From the NCBI GenBank assembly GCA_030448185.1, contig JAUJNL010000029.1, positions 1 to 56,026 on the forward strand: 56,026 nucleotides of DNA, in the 5' to 3' direction. Each line of letters opens with the position of its first letter. Within the stretch, counting starts at the first letter, position 1. Positions 27,516 to 37,341 of the stretch are shown piece after piece. Source of the stretch: Cytophagales bacterium. Lineage in GTDB: Bacteria > Bacteroidota > Bacteroidia > Cytophagales > 172606-1. The notes below the pieces were generated by a model that saw only the letters and a list, made by a program, of their open reading frames with translations, did not search any database and was not told where the DNA came from. The position numbers and the translations under genes are program-made.

Positions 27516-28817
27516 CTAAGGATAAAGCAGGTACTCTTTTCGCATCTGTTTATATTCGGAAAGGGCAGGCTCCCAACTCTGGCGGATCTGCTTCTCGGTT
27601 TTGCCTGCAATAATCTGCTGTTTTAACTCCTTGGTCCCGGCTAACTTGTCAATGTTGCCCATCTCCTTGCTCTGGGTAAAATCAAAGAACTTCTCTTTGT
27701 AAGGGTACGCATTATAAAATTCAAAAAGCCAGGCAAGATTTATCTTACCCGTTTTGCGCAGGGTTTCCTTGTCATACTGACGTAGGTCGAGCCCGTAACA
27801 GGCTTTGTTCTGGTGTAAAGGGGTTTCACTCATTCCCGGGATACCTACCGGGGTGAAAGAGAAAGAATACTTACCCTTTAGATCCGGGTTTCCCAGTACG
27901 CTGAAAGGCATATACGTACCTCTTCCCTGGCTGATGATGGTTCCCTCAAATAAGCATAAGGAAGGATACAGCAATACGGATTGAGCTGAATTGAGATTAG
28001 GAGAAGGATTTACCGGTAAAGTATAAGGAGTGTCATGGGTATAATTGGCTACTTTAATGATTTTCAACCGGCATTGGGCTTTCCCGGGCAACCACCCTTC
28101 TCCATTGATCATCAAGGCAAACTCTCCGATGGTCATTCCGTGGGTAATGGGGATCGGAAACTGGCCAATACCAGACTTTAAGGACATATCCAGTATTGGT
28201 CCATCTACATACGCATTGGGATTAGGCCGGTCCAGAATCAATAGCTCCTTATTATGCTCGGCACAAGCCTCCATTACATCCCGAAGCTTATTGATATTGG
28301 TGTAGAACCGGGCTCCTACATCCTGAATATCAAATACCAGCAGGTCTACCGCATCCAGATCTTCTTTGGACGGTTTTCGTTTCTTGCCATAGAGAGAAAT
28401 TACCGGTACACCACTGGCAGGATCCACACTATCCTCCACTTTGGTTCCTGCACTGGCATTGCCCCGAAAGCCATGTTCTGGTCCGAATATGCTTACGATA
28501 TTGATGTCTAAAGAGAGTAAGCTGTCTACACTCGGCTTGCTGCCAATAATTGAGGTAAGATTCACGACCATGCCTACCTTTTTTCCTTTCATAAACGAAA
28601 GATATTGATCCGTCTGGTCGGCTCCCGTAATAATCTGTTTCGTAACAGTTTTAGTTGGGGAAGGCTTATTGGCGGGAGGCGAAGCAGCCGTATCAGCTCC
28701 AACTTGGGCAGTCGGGGTAGTATCGGTTTTGGGAGTAGAAGGCTGCTTAAAAGCACAGCTAACACTTGTTCCTACTACTATCAGTAAAAGTAAGCGGCTA
28801 ATACTATTTCGTTTCAT
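27516..28817 (-). CDS. namZ: NamZ-type exo-beta-N-acetylmuramidase (DUF1343), lipoprotein
   Basis: Removes terminal N-acetylmuramic acid from peptidoglycan fragments, a step in cell-wall salvage. The lipoprotein signal is MKRNSISRLLLLIVVGTSVS plus Cys; a Thr/Pro-rich linker follows to about residue 55. The catalytic part contains GMVVNLTS, FGPEHGFRG, VFDIQDVGARFYT, LILDRPNPN and HGMTIGEFALMINGEGWL, all typical of DUF1343. I begin at the ATG at 28817, because the 26 residues added by an earlier ATG (28895) do not form a signal. Divergent from padR. Confidence 0.93.
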   Translation of the reverse strand: MKRNSISRLLLLIVVGTSVSCAFKQPSTPKTDTTPTAQVGADTAASPPANKPSPTKTVTKQIITGADQTDQYLSFMKGKKVGMVVNLTSIIGSKPSVDSLLSLDINIVSIFGPEHGFRGNASAGTKVEDSVDPASGVPVISLYGKKRKPSKEDLDAVDLLVFDIQDVGARFYTNINKLRDVMEACAEHNKELLILDRPNPNAYVDGPILDMSLKSGIGQFPIPITHGMTIGEFALMINGEGWLPGKAQCRLKIIKVANYTHDTPYTLPVNPSPNLNSAQSVLLYPSLCLFEGTIISQGRGTYMPFSVLGNPDLKGKYSFSFTPVGIPGMSETPLHQNKACYGLDLRQYDKETLRKTGKINLAWLFEFYNAYPYKEKFFDFTQSKEMGNIDKLAGTKELKQQIIAGKTEKQIRQSWEPALSEYKQMRKEYLLYP

Positions 28818-28918
28818 CAAGCTAATATCGATAATATTTTGAAGGGAATAGCTATACCCATATATATTTGTTTTACATTTATGTAGTAAATACAAAACTA
28901 CCTGCTTAATCAGCTGCG

Positions 28919-29257
28919 ATGAAAGGAACTTACCTGGGAGAATTCGAAGAAATCATCCTACTGGCAGTTTGCGTACTGGGGGATGATGCGTACGGAGTAT
29001 CCATCACGGATGAAATCAATGGCCAAACCAGTCGGACCGTGCACTTAAGCGGGGTACATACGGCCTTATACCGGCTGGAAGAAAAGGGGCTGGTCAGTTC
29101 TTACCTGGGAGGAGCTACCCAGTTGAGAGGTGGCCGGCGCAAGCGGCTTTTCCAGGTGACTGCTCAAGGCAAAGAAGCCCTTAAGGAGGCTCGGGAATTG
29201 CGTAATCATTTCTGGAACCGGATACCTGCTATGGTGTGGGAAGGAGGCTCGGTATGA
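28919..29257 (+). CDS. PadR-family transcriptional regulator
   Basis: 112 residues with the winged-helix PadR fold: GEFEEIILLAVCVLGDDAYG, then a recognition helix region VHLSGVHTALYRLEEKGLV and the wing GGRRKRLFQVTAQG. It overlaps the next gene, an FtsX-type permease, by four bases (ATGA). In Bacteroidota this pair is common, with the regulator probably controlling the permease. The ligand is unknown. Confidence 0.93.
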   Translation: MKGTYLGEFEEIILLAVCVLGDDAYGVSITDEINGQTSRTVHLSGVHTALYRLEEKGLVSSYLGGATQLRGGRRKRLFQVTAQGKEALKEARELRNHFWNRIPAMVWEGGSV

Positions 29258-31923
29258 ACCATCATAAAAAGGCTGCTGGCAAGCCACCCCGATTGGCCGA
29301 TGCCTTGCTGGAATTGTGCTTTAATACCTACGAGGTGGAAGAAATACAAGGCGACCTGTATGAGCTTTTCGAACGGAGGGTTTCGGCCTACGGTGTGCAG
29401 AAAGCCCGGCGGCTCTACTATACAGATGTATTCCGGTTCCTTAATCCACTAGCCCGGCAACGGAAAATTGCACCAGCTTATCCTTCTCCCTCAACCCCTA
29501 TGATGCTTCGCAACTACCTTAAAATCACTTTACGCACCCTACGGCACGACAAAGTGTATGCCTGGCTGGGAGTGTCAGGCCTGGCCCTGGGCATAGCTGC
29601 CTTCGTGATCATTGTAGCCTTTATCAGGTACGAATACAGCTACGATAAGGGCCACGAACAGGGGGAGAGAATTTACCGGGTAGAGAGCCTTTTCTATAAA
29701 GGCAATGATAAGACTGACCACTGGGCAACCAGCACCAACGGCTACGGCCCCGCTATGGCAGCTGATTTTCCGGAAATCGAAAGCTATACCCGCATCAACT
29801 GGAATAACTCCACCAGAGTGGTACGCTACGGGCAAACCAAATTCCGTGAACCCAGGGTTTGCTTTGTGGACTCTAATTTCTTTACCTTCTTTTCCTACCC
29901 GGTGCTCAAAGGAGATCCGGCTACATTTCTTAATGCTCCTAATACGGTAGTCATCTCCCAGCGGACAGCCCAGAAATACTTTGGCAATGACGATCCGATA
30001 GGTAAACATCTGGATATCAGCACTATTGCAGCGGCTTACCATTGCCAGGTTACGGGAGTGTTTAAAGACCTTCCTCCGACCTCCACCATGCAGTTTGATA
30101 TTGTGATGTCCTGGCAGACCTCTTCCAAATGGGTTCACAATTTCTGGTACCAGCACAGCAGCTACACCTTTGTCCGGCTGCGTCCCGGTACGCATACCGG
30201 CAGGTTAGAGGCCAGGTTTCCGGCTCTGGCCGAACGTTACAAGACCCAGGCAGCCCTGAAAGATCACCGCTGGGCCATTGATCTGGTTCCCCTTAGTGAT
30301 ATTCACTTAAATCCGGCTAAACCCAATGAAATTGAGGAAAAGGGGAGCCGGCATGCAATGCAGTTTTTACTCGCCCTGGCTTTTATCATTCTTGTAACTG
30401 CCTATATCAATTACAGCAACCTCTCGGCCGCTAAGGCTATGGACCGGGCCCGGGAAGCCGGCATCCGCAAAGCCGTGGGAGCAACGAGAATCTCACTGAT
30501 GGGACAACTGCTGTTTGAGGCCTTTCTGTTTAATGCTGCCGCTCTTGGAGTAGCCTGTGTATTAGTGATACTAGCCGGAAACCTGTTAACCAAGTACCTG
30601 GGACTTCCCCCTGCATTTATTCTCTGGAATCACTGGAGTCTTTACCTGGCACTAACGGCCATTTTGGGAATAGGTACTTGTCTGTCAGGTTTGTCGCCGG
30701 CACTGATGCTGGCTAAGGTAAAAGCCGTCTCGGCCCTTAAAGGTCAGTACATCTTCCCTGTCAGCGGGGCCCGGTTCCGTAAAGGCCTGGTGGTAGTACA
30801 GTTTGCGTTTTCGCTGGTGCTGATTACCGGTACGTTGGTTGTCTACGGGCAGCTTTCGTATATGCAGGGTCAGAATCTGGGCGTAACTATCGATCAGGTG
30901 TTAGTGCTGGAGGCGCCCATCAAAACGGAGGACTATTACACGAAAACAGAGAGTTTCAAGAACGAATTAAAAGCCCTCTCCGGTGTAGCAGTAGTGACCA
31001 GTTCAGGCGCCGTGCCGGGCAAAGAAGTAGGCAAGTTTCTGGCCAATCGACGTTTGCACGCGGGACCCGAGGAGGAAACCCTCTACGAAATGCTTCCGGT
31101 CGATTACGAGTTTATATCCGCTTATGGACTTCAGTTGGTAGCTGGCCGGAATTTTGACCGTTCCCGTCCTACTGATCAATACGGCTTGATTCTGAATGAA
31201 TCGGCGGTAAAGCAATTTGGCTTTCATTCGGTTGCCGCCGCTATCGGGGAAAAGGTACTGCTGGAAGCCAATCCCGGCCGGTCAAACGAAATCATTGGGG
31301 TGATTAAAGACTATCATCAGGAATCTCTTGAGCAACCCTTTAAACCTACTATTCTGTTTATGGACCCGGCCTTCCGCTGGATTCCCAGCAACTATTTTTC
31401 GCTGCGTATCCGCACCGGGGATGTACCGGGCGTGCTGGAGCAAGTGCAAAGCATCTGGAACCAATTTTTCCCTGAGTCCTCGCTGGATTATTTCTTCCTG
31501 GACGAGTTTTTCCAGAAGCAGTACCGGCAAGACCGGCAGTTTGGTCGGTTGTTCCTGGTTTTTTCCTCACTGGCGGTATTTATTGCCTGCCTGGGTTTGC
31601 TGGGGTTAACTTCCTACAGCACCAACCGCCGAAAGAAGGAAATCAGCATCCGTAAAGTGCTGGGGGCTACGGTAAACAGCATCCTCTCGCTGCTGGCTTG
31701 GGATACGCTGAAGCTTGTTTTACTGGCCGCAGTAATAGCCATTCCGGTTTCCTTCTACGTAATGGGGAAATGGCTGGAGGGGTACGCCTTTCGAATGCCG
31801 CTGCAAATAAGTCACTGGCTCCTGCCGATGGGACTGCTGGTACTCGTTGCACTTACTACCATAAGCTTGCTAAGCATTCGGGCCGCTTTAACCAATCCGG
31901 CAAAAACCCTCCGAAACGAGTAA
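29254..31923 (+). CDS. FtsX/MacB-type ABC transporter permease with PadR-associated prefix domain
   Basis: 889 residues from the ATG overlapping padR. Residues 1-80 are a cytoplasmic prefix (PRLADALLELCFNTYEVEEI, GDLYELFERRV) found in permeases next to padR genes. Then comes a MacB-like core: MLRNYLKITLRTLRHDKVYA and a first helix near 110, a large periplasmic domain, an FtsX block with DRAREAGIRKAVGATR, a second periplasmic domain and a second FtsX block with RRKKEISIRKVLGAT, ending in TNPAKTLRNE. No ATPase gene is adjacent, so it must pair with one elsewhere. Exports or senses an unknown compound such as an antimicrobial peptide. Confidence 0.92.
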   Translation: MNHHKKAAGKPPRLADALLELCFNTYEVEEIQGDLYELFERRVSAYGVQKARRLYYTDVFRFLNPLARQRKIAPAYPSPSTPMMLRNYLKITLRTLRHDKVYAWLGVSGLALGIAAFVIIVAFIRYEYSYDKGHEQGERIYRVESLFYKGNDKTDHWATSTNGYGPAMAADFPEIESYTRINWNNSTRVVRYGQTKFREPRVCFVDSNFFTFFSYPVLKGDPATFLNAPNTVVISQRTAQKYFGNDDPIGKHLDISTIAAAYHCQVTGVFKDLPPTSTMQFDIVMSWQTSSKWVHNFWYQHSSYTFVRLRPGTHTGRLEARFPALAERYKTQAALKDHRWAIDLVPLSDIHLNPAKPNEIEEKGSRHAMQFLLALAFIILVTAYINYSNLSAAKAMDRAREAGIRKAVGATRISLMGQLLFEAFLFNAAALGVACVLVILAGNLLTKYLGLPPAFILWNHWSLYLALTAILGIGTCLSGLSPALMLAKVKAVSALKGQYIFPVSGARFRKGLVVVQFAFSLVLITGTLVVYGQLSYMQGQNLGVTIDQVLVLEAPIKTEDYYTKTESFKNELKALSGVAVVTSSGAVPGKEVGKFLANRRLHAGPEEETLYEMLPVDYEFISAYGLQLVAGRNFDRSRPTDQYGLILNESAVKQFGFHSVAAAIGEKVLLEANPGRSNEIIGVIKDYHQESLEQPFKPTILFMDPAFRWIPSNYFSLRIRTGDVPGVLEQVQSIWNQFFPESSLDYFFLDEFFQKQYRQDRQFGRLFLVFSSLAVFIACLGLLGLTSYSTNRRKKEISIRKVLGATVNSILSLLAWDTLKLVLLAAVIAIPVSFYVMGKWLEGYAFRMPLQISHWLLPMGLLVLVALTTISLLSIRAALTNPAKTLRNE

Positions 31924-33311
31924 ATGATACGTACCGTGCTCTGTCGTACTTTAACTACCGGACTAAAAATGCTTTTACTGCTGCCCGCCTGGGGTCTGCT
32001 CGTCGTTTTCGTTCTTGCAGCGGCCTTGCCCCTGAAGGGACAATCTGCCGCGGAGGCCGCAGTAGATGTGGTACACTACCGGGCTCAGATCGAACCGGAT
32101 ATAAAGGGTAAGACCCTGAAGGGAAAAGTGTCTGTCCGGTTCCTGGTGAAGGCAGACACTTTATCCGCTATTCAGTTCAATTGCGGAACCCTGGTAGTAG
32201 ACGGGGTGCAGGAAGCGGGAAAACCCTTGGCTTTTAAGCAGCATGATGGCTGGCTGGTTATTTCCTTATCTGCGGCAAAGCCAATATTGGGCGGGAAGTG
32301 GAAATAACGTATCATGGAAGTCCCCGTTACGGAATCAATTTTTATCCCGACCAGGATCAGGTGTATACCGTATTCTCGACGAGTCAGTGGCTGGTATGCA
32401 AAGATCATCCCGCGGACAAAGCCTCCCTGCAACTTGATTTGATCTTGCCTAAGCATCTGAAGGTGGTAGCCAATGGCCGCTTGGTTGCCAGCCGTATACT
32501 TTCTAATGAGAAAATGCTTCACCAGTGGCAGGAGAACATACCCATGCCCTCTTACACCTTTGGCTTTGCGGCCCCCCTTCAGAGAGCTTACCGGGAAGTA
32601 CCACAACAAAGGCAACCAGCAGGTATGCTTACGATACCTTTCTGCTTCTTTCTCTGATGACGAACTAACCCGTATTTTCCTTGATACCCCCGATATGTTC
32701 CGCTTTTTTGAAGAAAAGGCTGGGATGCCTTATTCCGGCTCTGTTTATACGCAGGTATTAGCGGCTGGAAAAGTAGCTCAGGAAATGAGTGGATTTACCA
32801 TAATACGGGAATCTTACGGCCAGGAAGTACTCTCCGACCAACGGGGCATCTGGCTCATTGCCCACGAACTGGCTCACCAATGGTGGGGCAACGCGGTCAC
32901 CTGTCAGGACTGGACCCATTTCTGGCTTAATGAAGGAATGGCCACTTTTATGTCGGCCGCCTACAAGGAACACCGGTTCGGACGCGAGGAGTATTTAAAA
33001 GATATTGAAGCAGCTAAAGCCCGTTATCTGAAAGTAAAGGAAGCGGAAAAGGACCGTTCACTGGTCTTTCCCAATTGGGATCACCCTAGTCCGGAGGACC
33101 GTACGCTGGTGTATCATAAAGGGGCTTACGTGCTGCACCTGCTCCGGAAGAAATGGGCGAAAAAAGATTCTGGCAAGGGATAAAGGCCTACACCCGCACT
33201 TACTGGGGCAAGTCGGTAACTACCAAAGATTTTCAGGCCAGCATGGAAAAAGCCAGTGGCGAGGATTTATCTGCTTTCTTTGCCAGGTGGGTCTACCTGA
33301 CTAAAGAATAA
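31924..33311 (+). pseudogene. M1-family metallopeptidase, three frameshifts
   Basis: The gene reads through three frames. Frame 1 (from 31924) gives a signal-like N-terminus and the first beta-domain to LSAAK; a lost A near 32280 leads to ANIGREVEITYHG; an extra C in the C6 run at 32572-32577 leads to [17 protein letters not shown]; a lost A near 33152 leads to [20 protein letters not shown] and the stop at 33311. The zinc site [10 protein letters not shown] followed by WLNEGMATF (HExxH and the distal Glu) is intact. All three breaks are in homopolymers and the repaired protein is complete at about 460 residues, short for M1. Sequencing error is more likely than decay. It starts one base after the permease stop, so it is probably in that operon. 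Confidence 0.8.
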
Positions 33312-33594
33312 TTAAGGCCAAATACTTACAGCAGAGCCATACGCAGCCGCTGCACCTGCTTGCCGGTAGCTGAGGCTGGAAATTTGTCTTGCCTAAGGAA
33401 AACCGGGGTGAAAATCAAGAAAGAACGTATCACAACAAAAAAGTCGCAATTCCCCCTTTATATAGTCGTTTTTTCACCCTTGCGGTTATAATTACCCGTT
33501 GTACCTTTGTCTCCATACCGGTATTCCTAATGAGTGACGGCCTATCCGTTTTTCCTTATTCAATACCGAAACGAGGCTTTTATTGATACAGCTT

Positions 33595-35013
33595 ATGACT
33601 ACACAAACTGCTCCTGCCCGTAAAGTTCACACGTTCTTTTCCCTGATTAAGCAATCACTGAAGGGCGAAGAATATGATTATACCCAGGGAAGCATCCGCA
33701 AAGCCATTGTACTCCTGGCCATTCCCATGATTCTGGAGCTCAGTCTGGAATCCGTATTCGCCGTAGTGGATATGTTTTTTGTGGGCAGACTGGGTGAAAA
33801 CGCCATGGCAACGGTTGGCCTGACGGAATCAGTCGTTACGCTGGTGTATTCAATTGCCATTGGTTTAAGTACGGCAGCAACAGCAATGGTAGCCAGACGC
33901 ATTGTGAGAAAAAATGACCATGCCGCCTCTCATACCGCTATGCAAGCGATCCTGTTATCCATAGCCGTTACACTCCTGGTCAGTCTGGCAGGAATCGTAT
34001 TTGCCGCTGATGTATTAAGGTTGATGGGGGCAAAGCCTGAAGTAATCGCCGAAGGTACTCCCTTTGCCCGCATTATGCTGGGAGGGAGTGTAGTCATTAT
34101 TTTGCTTTTCCTGATTAACGGAATTTTCCGGGGTGCTGGTAATGCAGCTATGGCCATGCGTAGTCTTTGGCTAGCGAGTTTATCCAATATCATTTTATGT
34201 CCTTTACTGATCTATGGCATTGGCTCCTGGCCAGGCTGGGGGTTGACTGGCGCCGCCATTGCTACTACCATTGGCCGGGGAATCGGGGTAATCTACCAAT
34301 GTTATTATTTGTTGAAAGGCACCAATAACATTCATATCAGGGCGGCGCATTGGGCGCCCAACTTTCCGGTGATGAAAAACCTGATCGGTATTGCCTGGCC
34401 CGCCACCTTTCAATTCCTGATCGCTTCCGGAAGCTGGATTGTGCTGGCCTGGCTGGTATCTACTACGGGGGGTACCAGTGCCTCGGCCGGCTATCAGGTG
34501 GCTATACGCAATTTTGTATTCTTCATTCTGCCGGCCTGGGGATTAAGCAATGCGGCGGCTACTTTAGTCGGACAAAATCTGGGGGCGAATCAACCGGAAC
34601 GGGCGGAGAGAAGCGTATTACTGACTGCCAGGTACAATGCCCTATTTATGGCGGGAGTCACGTTAACCTTCCTGCTTTTTGCCCACCCAATTATTAACGT
34701 ATTTACGAAAGAGCCGGATGTACTTCAAACAGGCACCCTGGCACTGCGAATCATCAGTTCAGGGTATATTTTTTATGGTATTGGTATGGTAATGATCCAG
34801 GCACTGAATGGGGCGGGTGATACCAAGACCCCTACCCTGATCAATTTTGCCGGGTTCTGGCTTTTTCAGATTCCGCTAGCCTTGCTCCTGGCAAAAGGAC
34901 TTGAGATGGGCGCCACGGGAGCTTTTATTGCTATTCCGGTAGCCGAAACTGCCATTGCCATTGCGGCTATTATTCTGTTTAAGAAGGGAAGCTGGAAGAA
35001 AATACAAGTGTAA
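33595..35013 (+). CDS. MATE family multidrug efflux transporter
   Basis: About 472 residues and 12 membrane helices. The two half-repeats are visible: IPMILELSLESVFAVVDMFF with VGRLGENAMATVGLTESV, and later WPATFQFLIASGSW with SASAGYQVAIRNFVFF and NAAATLVGQNLGA. These export drugs or metabolites in exchange for H+ or Na+. I use ATG 33595 (MTTQTAPARK); a TTG 12 bases earlier is possible. The 283 bp upstream hold no gene I can support. Confidence 0.95.
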   Translation: MTTQTAPARKVHTFFSLIKQSLKGEEYDYTQGSIRKAIVLLAIPMILELSLESVFAVVDMFFVGRLGENAMATVGLTESVVTLVYSIAIGLSTAATAMVARRIVRKNDHAASHTAMQAILLSIAVTLLVSLAGIVFAADVLRLMGAKPEVIAEGTPFARIMLGGSVVIILLFLINGIFRGAGNAAMAMRSLWLASLSNIILCPLLIYGIGSWPGWGLTGAAIATTIGRGIGVIYQCYYLLKGTNNIHIRAAHWAPNFPVMKNLIGIAWPATFQFLIASGSWIVLAWLVSTTGGTSASAGYQVAIRNFVFFILPAWGLSNAAATLVGQNLGANQPERAERSVLLTARYNALFMAGVTLTFLLFAHPIINVFTKEPDVLQTGTLALRIISSGYIFYGIGMVMIQALNGAGDTKTPTLINFAGFWLFQIPLALLLAKGLEMGATGAFIAIPVAETAIAIAAIILFKKGSWKKIQV

Positions 35014-35074
35014 TCTCATTTTCCAGGAAAGACGAATAGGATGCTATAGTCTTCCATCTGCCAAAACCGAAGAA

Positions 35075-35280
35075 AACCACCAAGCTCAACATGAAAACCG
35101 TTGAGCTTGGTGGTAGTACACCGCCAATTTAGTTTTTATAAAATCGTGCATCCGCATTTGGAATGCGGATGCACAGAGAAGCGCATTTTAAATACGCCTT
35201 TCCGAAGTTCCGCATTGAAAATGCGGAACAACTCAAAGAACCACCAAGCTCAACAGAAAACCGTTGAGCTTGGTGGTAGT
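35075..35280. repeat. composite repeat: REP-like three-hairpin core between two copies of a 42-bp hairpin
   Basis: Two near-identical units, 35075-35116 and 35239-35280, each a hairpin of CCACCAAGCTCAAC and its perfect complement; they differ by one inserted T in the loop. Between them are GTGCATCCGCATTTG...GGATGCAC (35147-35173), GCGCATTTTAAATACGC (35181-35197) and GTTCCGCATT...AATGCGGAAC (35207-35229), the same core as in element 4 at 9730-9810. No protein code. It fills most of the gap after the MATE gene. Confidence 0.8.
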
Positions 35281-35382
35281 TGGTATTAGTGACTTACGGC
35301 TGTCCTAGGAATTAGAGATGCTTTGGGCTTTGAACTTTTCCTGGCCGGAGGGGTCCTGGCTAGGCTAAACTTGTTTGTGAAT

Positions 35383-35622
35383 CTATTCGGCTACTACCGG
35401 ATCGGGTAATACATTGCTGACGGCTACCTGTATTTTGTTCTTCCAGCCGGATACGATTTTGTCCTTACCAGCAAGTAGCGATTCATACCCGTCTTTAGCT
35501 ACCTGAGCCGGATCAGCCTTGCTGCCTTCCTTAATTATTTTGGCTTCTTCCATGTCAGCTTTTTGGAAAAAATCAGTATCCGTCACGCCGGGCAGCAGCG
35601 CCGTAAGTAAGACTGCCACCAA
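35383..35622 (-). pseudogene. short-chain dehydrogenase, C-terminal fragment
   Basis: About 78 residues match only the end of an SDR protein: VLLTALLPGVTDTDFF, MEEAKIIKEGSKADPAQVAKDG and KNKIQVAVSNVLPDPVVAE. The coenzyme motif TGxxxGIG and the catalytic YxxxK are missing, and a stop (TAG) interrupts the frame just upstream, after ALSFYGP. Remnant of a deleted gene. Confidence 0.75.
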
Positions 35623-35647
35623 CCCCTAAGGTCCGTAAAAGGAAAGC

Positions 35648-35699
35648 GCCCTTCCTCTTTGGCTCCGGAAGTAGTCACTAGCCGGAGATAGGGAAGGGC
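35648..35699. terminator. hairpin between SDR fragment and DUF4142 gene
   Basis: Two stacked stems: GCCCTTCC (35648-35655) with GGAAGGGC (35692-35699), and CTCCGG (35663-35668) with CCGGAG (35682-35687). Placed just after the 3' end of the leftward DUF4142 gene, it could end that transcript, though no clear T-run follows. Confidence 0.4.
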
Positions 35700-35737
35700 A
35701 TTATTCGTAAATCAAACCCGAGGAATAAGGTTAAGTC

Positions 35738-36388
35738 TTACTTACCTGAACTGGCAGCGCCACTTGCCGCAGGCATTTTAGTAAGCATAGTCCGGGAAAC
35801 AGTAAGGTGCGTTTTAACCAGTGGGTGGGCTGCCGCGGCCAGGCTCTTGAGCCCAGCATCCTTAGCGGTAGACTCCACGCTGCTCATCACCTTGTCAAGC
35901 TGCTCGTGTCCCTTCACGCCGCTTTCCTGCACGTAGTACCGGTCCAGGGCTGCGCCTGACATGCCTTTCATCTTAGTCAGCATGGCTTGCGTTTGTGCGT
36001 CCGGAGCCGCCGGCAGGGTGACACCTTTGGCAGTAGCAATTTCCTTAAGTTTGGCCGATAAGCCCGTCTGTTCTTCCACTTCTGACTGAGCTAATTTACG
36101 TACTGGTTCACTCGTCGCTTTCTGAACGGCTAACCGGCTTACTTCCAGCTGCATCATACCGCCCTTGGCCACTTGCATCATCAGTTCCTGGTCGGCACTG
36201 GCAAGGGGATCTTTGGTAGGCTTAATAGCTTTTACCTTAGCGGCGCCTTCCTTATTGATCCGGTCAAATTCTGCCTGGCTCATTGTACCAAACATAGCTG
36301 AACCGGAAGGGGTAGTTTGCTGAGCGATAGAAATGCTTCCGCTAGCTAGTGTCAGCATCATTCCCAGGGCAATTATGGTCCTTTTCAT
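35738..36388 (-). CDS. DUF4142 domain protein, exported
   Basis: 216 residues with a signal peptide (MKRTIIALGMMLTLASGSIS, cut near IAQQ) and the helical ferritin-like DUF4142 domain: DQELMMQVAKGGMMQLEVSR, AVQKATSEPVRKLAQSEVEE, DRYYVQESGVKGHEQL and AHPLVKTHLTVSRTML. Found in the periplasm of many Proteobacteria and Bacteroidota; function unknown. A Ser/Ala-rich tail follows. Confidence 0.9.
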   Translation of the reverse strand: MKRTIIALGMMLTLASGSISIAQQTTPSGSAMFGTMSQAEFDRINKEGAAKVKAIKPTKDPLASADQELMMQVAKGGMMQLEVSRLAVQKATSEPVRKLAQSEVEEQTGLSAKLKEIATAKGVTLPAAPDAQTQAMLTKMKGMSGAALDRYYVQESGVKGHEQLDKVMSSVESTAKDAGLKSLAAAAHPLVKTHLTVSRTMLTKMPAASGAASSGK

Positions 36389-36794
36389 TATTTTTCTTTT
36401 GGGTTTCTAAATGGTTATATTCTTTTAACTCCCTCTAAAGGCAAGTTGTTTAAAAATATTTCTCCTTATCTGCCTCTAAGCGTCAGAAAACCTTTCCCTA
36501 CCGGAATTTTTCAGAAGATTAATTGCTGCTTTTTTAGATTGTTTTTCAAAAACTGATTTGCGGAAGGGATCGAAAACAGCATTTGGTCACCCAAAAGGAA
36601 CATTTTTCCCGCCCTTACTTTGGGAACCCAGCTTTACAAGCCTAACTTGTGCAACTGGCCGAAGGAGGGGCTGTACCGGATTTTCTTTACAAGGCGGTAA
36701 AGCGCTGTTACGGAAAGTACCGATAGTAAACAGTAGTCGAACCCTGAATACAAGCCAGCTATAAAAACATTGACTTTTCAACTCCCTTTACGCA
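36389..36794. other. intergenic space with divergent promoters
   Basis: About 400 bp between the divergent DUF4142 and small-protein genes. The frames here are short, have no family resemblance and no start context. I see no repeat or stable hairpin apart from short TTACAAG/CTTGT words. Confidence 0.45.
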
Positions 36795-37052
36795 ATGGAT
36801 GAAAGCTTAGAAATACCCGTATCTTATCAAGGTCAGGAACTATCTTTTCCCTGTCGGGTAGTTAGATCCGGTTATAATTATACTTTTCAGGTGGAGGTAG
36901 AAGGACGACTAATCACCTTTGAACCGGACGAAGAAGGGAATTACCGGGCCGCGCTGGGGGCAAGTGCCCTTACCGGAAGAGAGGATGCTAAAATAGATAC
37001 GGGACTGCTCCAATCGATTGCCGAGGTAATTGAATCCGTAATAAAGCAGTAA
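36795..37052 (+). CDS. small conserved-looking cytoplasmic protein
   Basis: 85 residues, acidic, no signal or membrane segment. The first part looks like a small beta-barrel (PVSYQGQELSFPCRVVRSGY, FQVEVEGRLITFEPDEEGNY), the end a helix (LLQSIAEVIESVIKQ). The pattern is typical of a folded protein and codon use is like neighbouring genes, so I think it is real. Family not recognised. Confidence 0.65.
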   Translation: MDESLEIPVSYQGQELSFPCRVVRSGYNYTFQVEVEGRLITFEPDEEGNYRAALGASALTGREDAKIDTGLLQSIAEVIESVIKQ

Positions 37053-37061
37053 GTGGTATGT

Positions 37062-37320
37062 TTATTCCAGGTTAGAAAGTTGTTCCAGCAGCAGCGAAAT
37101 GGCACTATGGTCTAACTCGCCATTTCCTTGTGCCAGTATAGCATCCATATTGGCCGCTACCTGGGCAGTACCATACAAGCGAACCGAAAACTCCCTACCT
37201 GACTGTAATGCAATATTCATGTCTTTACGGTGCAGTTTGATCTTAAAACCCGGCTTAAAATTCCGTTCAATGATTCGTTTTCCGTGTAAGTCCAGGATAC
37301 GACTTTCCCTAATGATAAGC
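37062..37320 (-). pseudogene. GarR-like NAD(P)-dependent 3-hydroxyacid dehydrogenase, C-terminal fragment
   Basis: Not a frame with its own start: reading leftward gives RILDLHGKRIIERNFKPGFK, IKLHRKDMNIALQSGRE, GTAQVAANMDAILAQGNGEL and DHSAISLLLEQLSNLE before the stop at 37062-37064. This is the last ~85 residues of the tartronate-semialdehyde reductase/3-hydroxyisobutyrate dehydrogenase family. The NAD-binding domain and the catalytic Lys helix are missing; the upstream boundary lies about 20 bp after the amidohydrolase stop. A deletion of about 600 bp is the simplest explanation. Confidence 0.78.
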
Positions 37321-37341
37321 CACCAGCAATTTTGCGGCTGG

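Noticed and set aside
33389..33586. 65-residue frame between M1 peptidase and MATE gene
   Set aside because: No start context, mixed composition, no family; probably leader DNA of the MATE gene.
36558..36764. 68-residue frame in the gap after DUF4142
   Set aside because: Low protein character and no conservation I recognise.
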